Assembly: GCA_026545225.1 (NCBI GenBank)
Contig: CM048847.1
Location: 14,627,835-14,691,834, forward strand
Reading direction: 5' to 3'
Length of the DNA: 64,000 bases
Source: Cornus controversa
Lineage: Eukaryota; Streptophyta; Magnoliopsida; Cornales; Cornaceae
Made by a program: the position numbers and the translations under genes. This document shows positions 25,979 through 40,714 of this stretch, one piece after another (within the stretch, counting starts at the first letter, position 1; every line of letters starts with the position of its first letter). The notes beneath the pieces are model-generated. The model searched no databases, was not told where the DNA came from, and was given only the letters and a program-made list of their open reading frames with translations.

Positions 25979-28900
25979 CATACGGTTGTGGTCATGCCTG
26001 GTTATTGCAAGGAATTGTTCTTTTTGACTCAGAACAACTCAAACAAACATGGATGAAGATCGGATCGACATGCTCGTCGTTTCTTTGGGACCCTTTGATG
26101 GTTTCATTTAGAAAAAAACAGCGTACGATTAATATTATGGCACGACTTCTCTTGGAATGTGGTTTTCTAATCAAAACAACACAAATGAAACAAGTTTTAA
26201 ATGGTTGGTAGCTTGCTAATTGTTTCCTTTAGATGTCCAAATAGTCGAACTTGGAACAAAGCGCCATACGGTTGTGCTGATGATCGGATTGACATGTTCG
26301 TCACTTCTTTTGGATGCTTTGATGGTCTAATTTGGAAAAAAGAAACTTACGATTCTGATTATGGCACGACTTCTCAAGGAATGGGTTTTTGAATCAGAAC
26401 AACTCAGACTAAACTTATTTAAAATCCTCGATAGCTTGGAAATTGTTTCTTTTACTTTTCCAGATGGTTGAAGTTGGCATAGAGCACCATACGGTTGTGA
26501 TCATTCATGAGTGCAGCAAGGAATTACTATTTTTGATTCAGGACGTCCTGATGGTTGAATTTGGCATAAAGCAATGAATAATTCTAAGTAAGGCACAATT
26601 TCACGTGGATTGGACTTTTCGAATCAGGACAAGTCAAACGAAACAAGTTCGAAACCGTTGTTGTCATTCTCTATTTTTCTGGACATCCAGATGGTCAATT
26701 CTAGCACAAAGCGCCATATGGTTGTCGTCATACCTGATTACCGCAAGCGATAGTTTTTTCGACTCAGAATAACTCAAACAAACATGGATGAAGATCGGAT
26801 CGACATGCTCGTCGTTTCTTTGGGACGCTTTGATGGTTTCATTTAGAAAAAAGTAGCGTACGATTAGTATTATGGCACGACTTCTCTTGGAATGTGGTTT
26901 TCTAATCATAACAACTCAAATGAAACAAGTTTAAAATGGTTGGTAGCTTGCAAATTATTTCCTTTAGATGTCGAAACGGTCGAATTTGGAACAAAGCACC
27001 ATACGGTTGTGATGAAGATCGGATTGACATGTTCGTCACTTCTTTTGGATGCTTTGATGGTCTAATTTGGAAAAAAGAAACTTACGATTCTGATTATGAC
27101 ACAACTTCTCAAGGAATGGGGTTTTTGAATCAGAACAACTGAAACTAAACTTGTTTCAAATCATCGATAGCTTGGGAATTGTTTCTTTTACTTGTCCAGA
27201 TGGTTGAAGTTGGCATAGAGCACCATACGGTTGTGATCATTCATGAGTGCAGCAAGGAATTACTCTTTTCGATTCAGGACGTCCTCACGGTCGAATTAGG
27301 CATAATGCAACGTATAATTCTATGTATGGCACGATTTCACGTGGATTGGACTTTTCGAATCAGGACAGGTCAAACCAAACAAGTTCAAAACCGTTGTTGT
27401 CATTCTCTATTCTTCCAGACATCCAGATGGTCAATTCTAGGACAAAGCACCATACGGTTGTGGTCATGCCTGGTTATTGCAAGGAATTGTTCTTTTCGAC
27501 TCATAACAACTCAAACAAACATGGATGAAGAACGGATCGACATGCTCGTCGATTCTTTGGGACGCTTTGATGGTTTCATTTAGAAAAAAGCAGCGTACGA
27601 TTACTATTATCGCACGACTTCTCTCGGAATGCGGTTTTTGAATCAAAACAACTCAAATGAAACAAGTATAAAATGGTTGGTAGTTTGCAAATTGTTTCCT
27701 TTTAGATGTCGAAACGGTCAAATTTGGAACAAAGCGCCATACGGTTGTGATGAAGATCGGATTGACATGTTCGTCACTTCTTTTGGATGCTTTGATGGTC
27801 TAATTTGGAAAAAAGAAACTTATGATTCTGATTATGACACAACTTCTCAAGAAATGGGGTTTTTGAATCAGAACAACTGAAACTAAACTTGTTTCAAATC
27901 ATCAATAGCTTGGGAATTGTTTCTTTTACTTGTCCAGATGGTTGAAGTTGGCATAGAGCACCATACGGTTGTGATCATTCATGAGTGCAGCAAGGAATTA
28001 CTCTTTTCGATTCAGTACGTCCACACGGTCGAATTAGGCATAAAGCAACGTATAATTCTATGTATGGCACGATTTCACGTGGATTGGACTTTTCGAATCA
28101 GGACAGGTCAAACCAAACAAGTTCAAAACCGTTGTTGTCATTCTCTATTCTTCTGGACATCCAGATGGTCAATTCTAGCACAAAGCGCCATACGGTTGTG
28201 GTCATGCCTGGTTATTGCAAGGAATTGTTCTTTTTGACTCAGAACAACTCAAACAAACATGGATGAAGATCGGATCGACATGCTCGTCGTTTCTTTGGGA
28301 CCCTTTGATGGTTTCATTTAGAAAAAAACAGCGTACGATTAATATTATGGCACGACTTCTCTTGGAATGTGGTTTTCTAATGAAAACAACACAAATGAAA
28401 CAAGTTTAAAATGGTTGGTAGCTTACAAATTGTTTCCTTTAGATGTCAAAACGGTCGAATTTGGAACAAAGCACCATACGGTTGTGATGAAGATCGGATT
28501 GACATGTTCGTCACTTCTTTTGGATGCTTTGATGGTCTAATTTGGAAAAAAGAAACTTACGATTCTGATTATGACACAACTTCTCAAGGACTGGGGTTTT
28601 CGAATCAGAACAACTTAAACTAAACTTGTTTCAAATCATCGATAGCTTGGGAATTGTTTCTTTTAATTGTCCAGATGGTTGAAGTTGGCATAGAGTACCA
28701 TACGGTTGTGATCATTCATGGGTGCAGCAAGAAATTACTCTTTTCGATTCAGGACGTCCTCACGGTCGAATTAGGCATAAAGCAACGTATAATTCTATGT
28801 ATGGCACGATTTCACGTGGATTGGACTTTTCGAATCAGGACAGGTCAAACCAAACAAGTTCAAAACCGTTGTTGTCATTCTCTATTCTTCTAGACATCCA

Positions 28901-29663
28901 GATGGTCAATTCTAGGACAAAGCACCATACGGTTGTGGTCATGCCTGGTTATTGCAAGGAATTGTTCTTTTCGACTCATAACAACTCAAACAAACATGGA
29001 TGAAGATCGGATCGACATGCTCGTCGATTCTTTGGGACGCTTTGATGGTTTCATTTAGAAAAAAGCAGCGTACGATTACTATTATCGCACGACTTCTCTC
29101 GGAATGCGGTTTTTGAATCAAAACAACTCAAATGAAACAAGTTTAAAATGGTTGGTAGCTTGCAAATTGTTTCCTTTTAGATGTCGAAACGGTCAAATTT
29201 GGAACAAAGCGCCATACGGTTGTGATGAAGATCGGATTGACATGTTCGTCACTTCTTTTGGATGCTTTGATGGTCTAATTTGGAAAAAAGAAACTTATGA
29301 TTCTGATTATGACACAACTTCTCAAGAAATGGGGTTTTTGAATCAGAACAACTGAAACTAAACTTGTTTCAAATCATCAATAGCTTGGGAATTGTTTCTT
29401 TTACTTGTCCAGATGGTTGAAGTTGGCATAGAGCACCATACGGTTGTGATCATTCATGAGTGCCGCAAGGAATTACTCTTTTCGATTAAGTACGTCCACA
29501 CGGTCGAATTAGGCATAAAGCAACGTATAATTCTATGTATGGCACGATTTCACGTGGATTGGACTTTTCGAATCAGGACAGGTCAAACCAAACAAGTTCA
29601 AAACCGTTGTTGTCATTCTCTATTCTTCTGGACATCCAGATGGTCAATTCTAGCACAAAGCGC
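25979..29663 (+). repeat. 5-unit higher-order repeat, second locus, copy 1 (T1-T2-T5-T6-T5)
   Basis: Units start at 25979, 26715, 27451, 28189 and 28926, a period of 3,685 bp (736+736+738+737+738). The T2 landmark reads CATATGGTTGTCG at 26715, and this private variant recurs only at 30400. The T1 unit belongs to a younger T1 lineage with AAGTTTTAAATGG and ACTCAGACTAAAC. Confidence 0.9.
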
Positions 29664-31873
29664 CATACGGTTGTGGTCATGCCTGGTTATTGCAAGGAAT
29701 TGTTCTTTTTGACTCAGAACAACTCAAACAAACATGGATGAAGATCGGATCGACATGCTCGTCGTTTCTTTGGGACCCTTTGATGGTTTCATTTAGAAAA
29801 AAACAGCGTACGATTAATATTATGGCACGACTTCTCTTGGAATGTGGTTTTCTAATCAAAACAACACAAATGAAACAAGTTTTAAATGGTTGGTAGCTTG
29901 CTAATTGTTTCCTTTAGATGTCCAAATAGTCGAACTTGGAACAAAGCGCCATACGGTTGTGCTGATGATCGGATTGACATGTTCGTCACTTCTTTTGGAT
30001 GCTTTGATGGTCTAATTTGGAAAAAAGAAACTTACGATTCTGATTATGGCACGACTTCTCAAGGAATGGGTTTTTGAATCAGAACAACTCAGACTAAACT
30101 TATTTAAAATCCTCGATAGCTTGGAAATTGTTTCTTTTACTTTTCCAGATGGTTGAAGTTGGCATAGAGCACCATACGGTTGTGATCATTCATGAGTGCA
30201 GCAAGGAATTACTATTTTTGATTCAGGACGTCCTGATGGTTGAATTTGGCATAAAGCAATGAATAATTCTAAGTAAGGCACAATTTCACGTGGATTGGAC
30301 TTTTCGAATCAGGACAAGTCAAACGAAACAAGTTCGAAACCGTTGTTGTCATTCTCTATTTTTCTGGACATCCAGATGGTCAATTCTAGCACAAAGCGCC
30401 ATATGGTTGTCGTCATACCTGATTACCGCAAGCGATAGTTTTTTCGACTCAGAATAACTCAAACAAACATGGATGAAGATCGGATCGACATGCTCGTCGT
30501 TTCTTTGGGACGCTTTGATGGTTTCATTTAGAAAAAAGTAGCGTACGATTAGTATTATGGCACGACTTCTCTTGGAATGTGGTTTTCTAATCATAACAAC
30601 TCAAATGAAACAAGTTTAAAATGGTTGGTAGCTTGCAAATTATTTCCTTTAGATGTCGAAACGGTCGAATTTGGAACAAAGCACCATACGGTTGTGATGA
30701 AGATCGGATTGACATGTTCGTCACTTCTTTTGGATGCTTTGATGGTCTAATTTGGAAAAAAGAAACTTACGATTCTGATTATGACACAACTTCTCAAGGA
30801 ATGGGGTTTTTGAATCAGAACAACTGAAACTAAACTTGTTTCAAATCATCGATAGCTTGGGAATTGTTTCTTTTACTTGTCCAGATGGTTGAAGTTGGCA
30901 TAGAGCACCATACGGTTGTGATCATTCATGAGTGCAGCAAGGAATTACTCTTTTCGATTCAGGACGTCCTCACGGTCGAATTAGGCATAATGCAACGTAT
31001 AATTCTATGTATGGCACGATTTCACGTGGATTGGACTTTTCGAATCAGGACAGGTCAAACCAAACAAGTTCAAAACCGTTGTTGTCATTCTCTATTCTTC
31101 TAGACATCCAGATGGTCAATTCTAGGACAAAGCACCATACGGTTGTGGTCATGCCTGGTTATTGCAAGGAATTGTTCTTTTCGACTCATAACAACTCAAA
31201 CAAACATGGATGAAGAACGGATCGACATGCTCGTCGATTCTTTGGGACGCTTTGATGGTTTCATTTAGAAAAAAGTAGCGTACGATTACTATTATCGCAC
31301 GACTTCTCTCGGAATGCGGTTTTTGAATCAAAACAACTCAAATGAAACAAGTATAAAATGGTTGGTAGCTTGCAAATTGTTTCCTTTTAGATGTCGAAAC
31401 GGTCAAATTTGGAACAAAGCGCCATACGGTTGTGATGAAGATCGGATTGACATGTTCGTCACTTCTTTTGGATGCTTTGATGGTCTAATTTGGAAAAAAG
31501 AAACTTATGATTCTGATTATGACACAACTTCTCAAGAAATGGGGTTTTTGAATCAGAACAACTGAAACTAAACTTGTTTCAAATCATCAATAGCTTGGGA
31601 ATTGTTTCTTTTACTTGTCCAGATGGTTGAAGTTGGCATAGAGCACCATACGGTTGTGATCATTCATGAGTGCAGCAAGGAATTACTCTTTTCGATTCAG
31701 TACGTCCACACGGTCGAATTAGGCATAAAGCAACGTATAATTCTATGTATGGCACGATTTCACGTGGATTGGACTTTTCGAATCAGGACAGGTCAAACCA
31801 AACAAGTTCAAAACCGTTGTTGTCATTCTCTATTCTTCTGGACATCCAGATGGTCAATTCTAGCACAAAGCGC
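29664..31873 (+). repeat. Second-locus repeat, copy 2, incomplete (T1-T2-T5)
   Basis: Units start at 29664, 30400 and 31136, each 3,685 bp after its partner. Similarity continues into the T6 unit at 31874, and the type order then diverges at 32611 (T4 instead of T5). The T5 unit has a copy-specific AAAAAAGTAGCG near 31275. Confidence 0.88.
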
Positions 31874-34800
31874 CATACGGTTGTGGTCATGCCTGGTTAT
31901 TGCAAGGAATTGTTCTTTTTGACTCAGAACAACTCAAACAAACATGGATGAAGATCGGATCGACATGCTCGTCGTTTCTTTGGGACCCTTTGATGGTTTC
32001 ATTTAGAAAAAAACAGCGTACGATTAATATTATGGCACGACTTCTCTTGGAATGTGGTTTTCTAATCAAAACAACACAAATGAAACAAGTTTAAAATGGT
32101 TGGTAGCTTACAAATTGTTTCCTTTAGATGTCAAAACGGTCGAATTTGGAACAAAGCACCATACGGTTGTGATGAAGATCGGATTGACATGTTCGTCACT
32201 TCTTTTGGATGCTTTGATGGTCTAATTTGGAAAAAAGAAACTTACGATTCTGATTATGACACAACTTCTCAAGGACTGGGGTTTTCGAATCAGAACAACT
32301 TAAACTAAACTTGTTTCAAATCATCGATAGCTTGGGAATTGTTTCTTTTAATTGTCCAGATGGTTGAAGTTGGCATAGAGCACCATACGGTTGTGATCAT
32401 TCATGGGTGCAGCAAGAAATTACTCTTTTCGATTCAGGATGTCCTCACGGTCGAATTAGGCATAAAGCAACGTATAATTCTATGTATGGCACGATTTCAC
32501 GTGGATTGGACTTTTCGAATCAGGACAGGTCAAACGAAACAAGTTCAAAACCGTTGTTGTCATTCTCTATTCTTCTAGACATCCAGATGGTCAATTCTAG
32601 CACAACGCACCATACGGTTGTCGTCATGCCTGATTATTGCAAGCAATTGTTCTTTCAACTCAGAACAACTCAAACAAACATGGATGAAGAACGGATCGAC
32701 ATGCTCGTCGATTCTTTGGGACGCTTTGATGGTTTCATTTAGAAAAAAGCAGCGTACGATTACTATTATCGCACGACTTCTCTCGGAATGCGGTTTTTGA
32801 ACCAAAACAACTCAAATGAAACAAGTTTAAAATGGTTGGTAGCTTGCAAATTGTTTCCTTTTAGATGTCGAAACGGTCAAATTTGGAACAAAGCGCCATA
32901 CGGTTGTGATGAAGATCGGATTGACATGTTCGTCACTTCTTTTGGATGCTTTGATGGTCTAATTTGGAAAAAAGAAACTTATGATTCTGATTATGACACA
33001 ACTTCTCAAGAAATGGGGTTTTTGAATCAGAACAACTGAAACTAAACTTGTTTCAAATCATCAATAGCTTGGGAATTGTTTCTTTTACTTGTCCAGATGG
33101 TTGAAGTTGGCATAGAGCACCATACGGTTGTGATCATTCATGAGTGCCGCAAGGAATTACTCTTTTCGATTCAGTACGTCCACACGGTCGAATTAGGCAT
33201 AAAGCAACGTATAATTCTATGTATGGCACGATTTCACGTGGATTGGACTTTTCGAATCAGGACAGGTCAAACCAAACAAGTTCAAAACCGTTGTTGTCAT
33301 TCTCTATTCTTCTGGACATCCAGATGGTCAATTCTAGCACAAAGCGCCATACGGTTGTGGTCATGCCTGGTTATTGCAAGGAATTGTTCTTTTTGACTCA
33401 GAACAACTCAAACAAACATGGATGAAGATCGGATCGACATGCTCGTCGTTTCTTTGGGACCCTTTGATGGTTTCATTTAGAAAAAAACAGCGTACGATTA
33501 ATATTATGGCACGACTTCTCTTGGAATGTGGTTTTCTAATCAAAACAACACAAATGAAACAAGTTTAAAATGGTTGGTAGCTTACAAATTGTTTCCTTTA
33601 GATGTCAAAACGGTCGAATTTGGAACAAAGCACCATACGGTTGTGATGAAGATCGGATTGACATGTTCGTCACTTCTTTTGGATGCTTTGATGGTCTAAT
33701 TTGGAAAAAAGAAACTTACGATTCTGATTATGACACAACTTCTCAAGGACTGGGGTTTTCGAATCAGAACAACTTAAACTAAACTTGTTTCAAATCATCG
33801 ATAGCTTGGGAATTGTTTCTTTTAATTGTCCAGATGGTTGAAGTTGGCATAGAGCACCATACGGTTGTGATCATTCATGGGTGCAACAAGAAATTACTCT
33901 TTTCGATTCAGGACGTCCTCACGGTCGAATTAGGCATAAAGCAACGTATAATTCTATGTATGGCACGATTTCACGTGGATTGGACTTTTCGAATCAGGAC
34001 AGGTCAAACCAAACAAGTTCAAAACCGTTGTTGTCATTCTCTATTCTTCTAGACATACAGATGGTCAATTCTAGGACAAAGCACCATACGGTTGTGGTCA
34101 TGCCTGGTTATTGCAAGGAATTGTTCTTTTCGACTCATAACAACTCAAACAAACATGGATGAAGATCGGATCGACATGCTCGTCGATTCTTTGGGACGCT
34201 TTGATGGTTTCATTTAGAAAAAAGCAGCGTACGATTACTATTATCGCACGACTTCTCTCGGAATGCGGTTTTTGAATCAAAACAACTCAAATGAAACAAG
34301 TTTAAAATGGTTGGTAGCTTGCAAATTGTTTCCTTTTAGATGTCGAAACGGTCAAATTTGGAACAAAGCGCCATACGGTTGTGATGAAGATCGGATTGAC
34401 ATGTTCGTCACTTCTTTTGGATGCTTTGATGGTCTAATTTGGAAAAAAGAAACTTATGATTCTGATTATGACACAACTTCTCAAGAAATGGGGTTTTTGA
34501 ATCAGAACAACTGAAACTAAACTTGTTTCAAATCATCAATAGCTTGGGAATTGTTTCTTTTACTTGTCCAGATGGTTGAAGTTGGCATAGAGCACCATAC
34601 GGTTGTGATCATTCATGAGTGCCGCAAGGAATTACTCTTTTCGATTAAGTACGTCCACACGGTCGAATTAGGCATAAAGCAACGTATAATTCTATGTATG
34701 GCACGATTTCACGTGGATTGGACTTTTCGAATCAGGACAGGTCAAACCAAACAAGTTCAAAACCGTTGTTGTCATTCTCTATTCTTCTGGACATCCAGAT

Positions 34801-37768
34801 GGTCAATTCTAGCACAAAGCGCCATACGGTTGTGGTCATGCCTGGTTATTGCAAGGAATTGTTCTTTTTGACTCAGAACAACTCAAACAAACATGGATGA
34901 AGATCGGATCGACATGCTCGTCGTTTCTTTGGGACCCTTTGATGGTTTCATTTAGAAAAAAACAGCGTACGATTAATATTATGGCACGACTTCTCTTGGA
35001 ATGTGGTTTTCTAATCAAAACAACACAAATGAAACAAGTTTTAAATGGTTGGTAGCTTGCTAATTGTTTCCTTTAGATGTCCAAATAGTCGAACTTGGAA
35101 CAAAGCGCCATACGGTTGTGCTGATGATCGGATTGACATGTTCGTCACTTCTTTTGGATGCTTTGATGGTCTAATTTGGAAAAAAGAAACTTACGATTCT
35201 GATTATGGCACGACTTCTCAAGGAATGGGTTTTTGAATCAGAACAACTCAGACTAAACTTATTTAAAATCCTCGATAGCTTGGAAATTGTTTCTTTTACT
35301 TTTCCAGATGGTTGAAGTTGGCATAGAGCACCATACGGTTGTGATCATTCATGAGTGCAGCAAGGAATTACTATTTTTGATTCAGGACGTCCTGATGGTT
35401 GAATTTGGCATAAAGCAATGAATAATTCTAAGTAAGGCACAATTTCACGTGGATTGGACTTTTCGAATCAGGACAAGTCAAACGAAACAAGTTCGAAACC
35501 GTTGTTGTCATTCTCTATTTTTCTGGACATCCAGATGGTCAATTCTAGCACAAAGCGCCATACGGTTGTCGTCATACCTGATTACCGCAAGCGATAGTTT
35601 TTTCGACTCAGAATAACTCAAACAAACATGGATGAAGATCGGATCGACATGCTCGTCGTTTCTTTGGGACGCTTTGATGGTTTCATTTAGAAAAAAGTAG
35701 CGTACGATTAGTATTATGGCACGACTTCTCTTGGAATGTGGTTTTCTAATCATAACAACTCAAATGAAACAAGTTTAAAATGGTTGGTAGCTTGCAAATT
35801 ATTTCCTTTAGATGTCGAAACGGTCGAATTTGGAACAAAGCACCATACGGTTGTGATGAAGATCGGATTGACATGTTCGTCACTTCTTTTGGATGCTTTG
35901 ATGGTCTAATTTGGAAAAAAGAAACTTACGATTCTGATTATGACACAACTTCTCAAGGAATGGGGTTTTTGAATCAGAACAACTGAAACTAAACTTGTTT
36001 CAAATCATCGATAGCTTGGGAATTGTTTCTTTTACTTGTCCAGATGGTTGAAGTTGGCATAGAGCACCATACGGTTGTGATCATTCATGAGTGCAGCAAG
36101 GAATTACTCTTTTTGATTCAGGACGTCCTCACGGTCGAATTAGGCATAATGCAACGTATAATTCTATGTATGGCACGATTTCACGTGGATTGGACTTTTC
36201 GAATCAGGACAGGTCAAACCAAACAAGTTCAAAATCGTTGTTGTCATTCTCTATTCTTCTGGACATCCAGATGGTCAATTCTAGGACAAAGCACCATACG
36301 GTTGTGGTCATGCCTGGTTATTGCAAGGAATTGTTCTTTTCGACTCATAACAACTCAAACAAACATGGATGAAGATCGGATCGACATGCTCGTCGTTTCT
36401 TTGGGACGCTTTGATGGTTTCATTTACAAAAAAATAGCGTACGATTAGTATTATGGCACGACTTCTCTTGGACTGTGGTTTTCTAATCATAACAACTCAA
36501 ATGAAACAAGTTTAAAATGGTTGGTAGCTTACAAATTGTTTCCTTTAGATGTCAAAACGGTCGAATTTGGAACAAAGCACCATACGGTTGTGATGAAGAT
36601 CGGATTGACATGTTCGTCACTTCTTTTGGATGCTTTGATGGTCTAATTTGGAAAAAAGAAACTTACAATTCTGATTATGACACAACTTCTCAAGGACTGG
36701 GGTTTTCGAATCAGAACAACTTAAACTAAACTTGTTTCAAATCATCGATAGCTTGGGAATTGTTTCTTTTAATTGTCCAGATGGTTGAAGTTGGCATAGA
36801 GCACCATACGGTTGTGATCATTCATGGGTGCAGCAAGAAATTACTCTTTTCGATTCAGGACGTCCTCACGGTCGAATTAGGCATAAATAACCGTATAATT
36901 CTATGTATGGCACGATTTCACGTGGATTGGACTTTTCGAATCAGGACAGGTCAAACGAAACAAGTTCAAAACCGTTGTTGTCATTCTCTATTCTTCTAGA
37001 GATCCAGATGGTCAATTCTAGCACAACACACCATACGGTTGTCGTCATGCCTGATTATTGCAAGCAATTGTTCTTTCAACTCAGAACAACTCAAACAAAC
37101 ATGGATGAAGAACGGATCGACATGCTCGTCGATTCTTTGGGACGCTTTGATGGTTTCATTTAGAAAAAAGCAGCGTACGATTACTATTATCGCACGACTT
37201 CTCTCGGAATGCGGTTTTTGAACCAAAACAACTCAAATGAAACAAGTTTAAAATGGTTGGTAGCTTGCAAATTGTTTCCTTTTAGATGTCGAAACGGTCA
37301 AATTTGGAACAAAGCGCCATACGGTTGTGATGAAGATCGGATTGACATGTTCGTCACTTCTTTTGGATGCTTTGATGGTCTAATTTGGAAAAAAGAAACT
37401 TATGATTCTGATTATGACACAACTTCTCAAGAAATGGGGTTTTTGAATCAGAACAACTGAAACTAAACTTGTTTCAAATCATCAATAGCTTGGGAATTGT
37501 TTCTTTTACTTGTCCAGATGGTTGAAGTTGGCATAGAGCACCATACGGTTGTGATCATTCATGAGTGCCGCAAGGAATTACTCTTTTCGATTAAGTACGT
37601 CCACACGGTCGAATTAGGCATAAAGCAACGTATAATTCTATGTATGGCACGATTTCACGTGGATTGGACTTTTCGAATCAGGACAGGTCAAACCAAACAA
37701 GTTCAAAACCGTTGTTGTCATTCTCTATTCTTCTGGACATCCAGATGGTCAATTCTAGCACAAAGCGC
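31874..37768 (+). repeat. 8-unit higher-order repeat, copy 1 (T6-T4-T6-T5-T1-T2-T3-T4)
   Basis: Units start at 31874, 32611, 33348, 34085, 34823, 35559, 36295 and 37032. The rare A at 34057 (GACATACAGATGG) recurs at 42898. The 8,841-bp separation equals one 8-unit period (5,895) plus the inserted 4-unit duplication (2,946). The last four units carry the private marks AAATAACCGTATAATTC (near 36887), CTTTTTGATTCAGGACG (near 36110) and CAAAATCGTTG (near 36232). Confidence 0.88.
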
Positions 37769-40714
37769 CATACGGTTGTGGTCATGCCTGGTTATTGCAA
37801 GGAATTGTTCTTTTTGACTCAGAACAACTCAAACAAACATGGATGAAGATCGGATCGACATGCTCGTCGTTTCTTTGGGACCCTTTGATGGTTTCATTTA
37901 GAAAAAAACAGCGTACGATTAATATTATGGCACGACTTCTCTTGGAATGTGGTTTTCTAATCAAAACAACACAAATGAAACAAGTTTTAAATGGTTGGTA
38001 GCTTGCTAATTGTTTCCTTTAGATGTCCAAATAGTCGAACTTGGAACAAAGCGCCATACGGTTGTGCTGATGATCGGATTGACATGTTCGTCACTTCTTT
38101 TGGATGCTTTGATGGTCTAATTTGGAAAAAAGAAACTTACGATTCTGATTATGGCACGACTTCTCAAGGAATGGGTTTTTGAATCAGAACAACTCAGACT
38201 AAACTTATTTAAAATCCTCGATAGCTTGGAAATTGTTTCTTTTACTTTTCCAGATGGTTGAAGTTGGCATAGAGCACCATACGGTTGTGATCATTCATGA
38301 GTGCAGCAAGGAATTACTATTTTTGATTCAGGACGTCCTGATGGTTGAATTTGGCATAAAGCAATGAATAATTCTAAGTAAGGCACAATTTCACGTGGAT
38401 TGGACTTTTCGAATCAGGACAAGTCAAACGAAACAAGTTCGAAACCGTTGTTGTCATTCTCTATTTTTCTGGACATCCAGATGGTCAATTCTAGCACAAA
38501 GCGCCATACGGTTGTCGTCATACCTGATTACCGCAAGCGATAGTTTTTTCGACTCAGAATAACTCAAACAAACATGGATGAAGATCGGATCGACATGCTC
38601 GTCGTTTCTTTGGGACGCTTTGATGGTTTCATTTAGAAAAAAGTAGCGTACGATTAGTATTATGGCACGACTTCTCTTGGAATGTGGTTTTCTAATCATA
38701 ACAACTCAAATGAAACAAGTTTAAAATGGTTGGTAGCTTGCAAATTATTTCCTTTAGATGTCGAAACGGTCGAATTTGGAACAAAGCACCATACGGTTGT
38801 GATGAAGATCGGATTGACATGTTCGTCACTTCTTTTGGATGCTTTGATGGTCTAATTTGGAAAAAAGAAACTTACGATTCTGATTATGACACAACTTCTC
38901 AAGGAATGGGGTTTTTGAATCAGAACAACTGAAACTAAACTTGTTTCAAATCATCGATAGCTTGGGAATTGTTTCTTTTACTTGTCCAGATGGTTGAAGT
39001 TGGCATAGAGCACCATACGGTTGTGATCATTCATGAGTGCAGCAAGGAATTACTCTTTTTGATTCAGGACGTCCTCACGGTCGAATTAGGCATAATGCAA
39101 CGTATAATTCTATGTATGGCACGATTTCACGTGGATTGGACTTTTCGAATCAGGACAGGTCAAACCAAACAAGTTCAAAATCGTTGTTGTCATTCTCTAT
39201 TCTTCTGGACATCCAGATGGTCAATTCTAGGACAAAGCACCATACGGTTGTGGTCATGCCTGGTTATTGCAAGGAATTGTTCTTTTCGACTCATAACAAC
39301 TCAAACAAACATGGATGAAGATCGGATCGACATGCTCGTCGTTTCTTTGGGACGCTTTGATGGTTTCATTTACAAAAAAATAGCGTACGATTAGTATTAT
39401 GGCACGACTTCTCTTGGACTGTGGTTTTCTAATCATAACAACTCAAATGAAACAAGTTTAAAATGGTTGGTAGCTTACAAATTGTTTCCTTTAGATGTCA
39501 AAACGGTCGAATTTGGAACAAAGCACCATACGGTTGTGATGAAGATCGGATTGACATGTTCGTCACTTCTTTTGGATGCTTTGATGGTCTAATTTGGAAA
39601 AAAGAAACTTACAATTCTGATTATGACACAACTTCTCAAGGACTGGGGTTTTCGAATCAGAACAACTTAAACTAAACTTGTTTCAAATCATCGATAGCTT
39701 GGGAATTGTTTCTTTTAATTGTCCAGATGGTTGAAGTTGGCATAGAGCACCATACGGTTGTGATCATTCATGGGTGCAGCAAGAAATTACTCTTTTCGAT
39801 TCAGGACGTCCTCACGGTCGAATTAGGCATAAATAACCGTATAATTCTATGTATGGCACGATTTCACGTGGATTGGACTTTTCGAATCAGGACAGGTCAA
39901 ACGAAACAAGTTCAAAACCGTTGTTGTCATTCTCTATTCTTCTAGAGATCCAGATGGTCAATTCTAGCACAACACACCATACGGTTGTCGTCATGCCTGA
40001 TTATTGCAAGCAATTGTTCTTTCAACTCAGAACAACTCAAACAAACATGGATGAAGAACGGATCGACATGCTCGTCGATTCTTTGGGACGCTTTGATGGT
40101 TTCATTTAGAAAAAAGCAGCGTACGATTACTATTATCGCACGACTTCTCTCGGAATGCGGTTTTTGAACCAAAACAACTCAAATGAAACAAGTTTAAAAT
40201 GGTTGGTAGCTTGCAAATTGTTTCCTTTTAGATGTCGAAACGGTCAAATTTGGAACAAAGCGCCATACGGTTGTGATGAAGATCGGATTGACATGTTCGT
40301 CACTTCTTTTGGATGCTTTGATGGTCTAATTTGGAAAAAAGAAACTTATGATTCTGATTATGACACAACTTCTCAAGAAATGGGGTTTTTGAATCAGAAC
40401 AACTGAAACTAAACTTGTTTCAAATCATCAATAGCTTGGGAATTGTTTCTTTTACTTGTCCAGATGGTTGAAGTTGGCATAGAGCACCATACGGTTGTGA
40501 TCATTCATGAGTGCCGCAAGGAATTACTCTTTTCGATTCAGTACGTCCACACGGTCGAATTAGGCATAAAGCAATGTATAATTCTATGTATGGCACGATT
40601 TCACGTGGATTGGACTTTTCGAATCAGGACAGGTCAAACCAAACAAGTTCAAAACCGTTGTTGTCATTCTCTATTCTTCTGGACATCCAGATGGTCAATT
40701 CTAGCACAAAGCGC
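37769..40714 (+). repeat. Extra 4-unit duplication (T1-T2-T3-T4, 2,946 bp)
   Basis: Units start at 37769, 38505, 39241 and 39978. The block repeats 34823-37768 at a distance of exactly 2,946 bp, including all three private marks of that block (near 39833, 39057 and 39178). These marks are absent from the related T1-T2-T3-T4 at 43664-46609. This pair is therefore the youngest duplication recognised in this part of the array. Confidence 0.92.
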
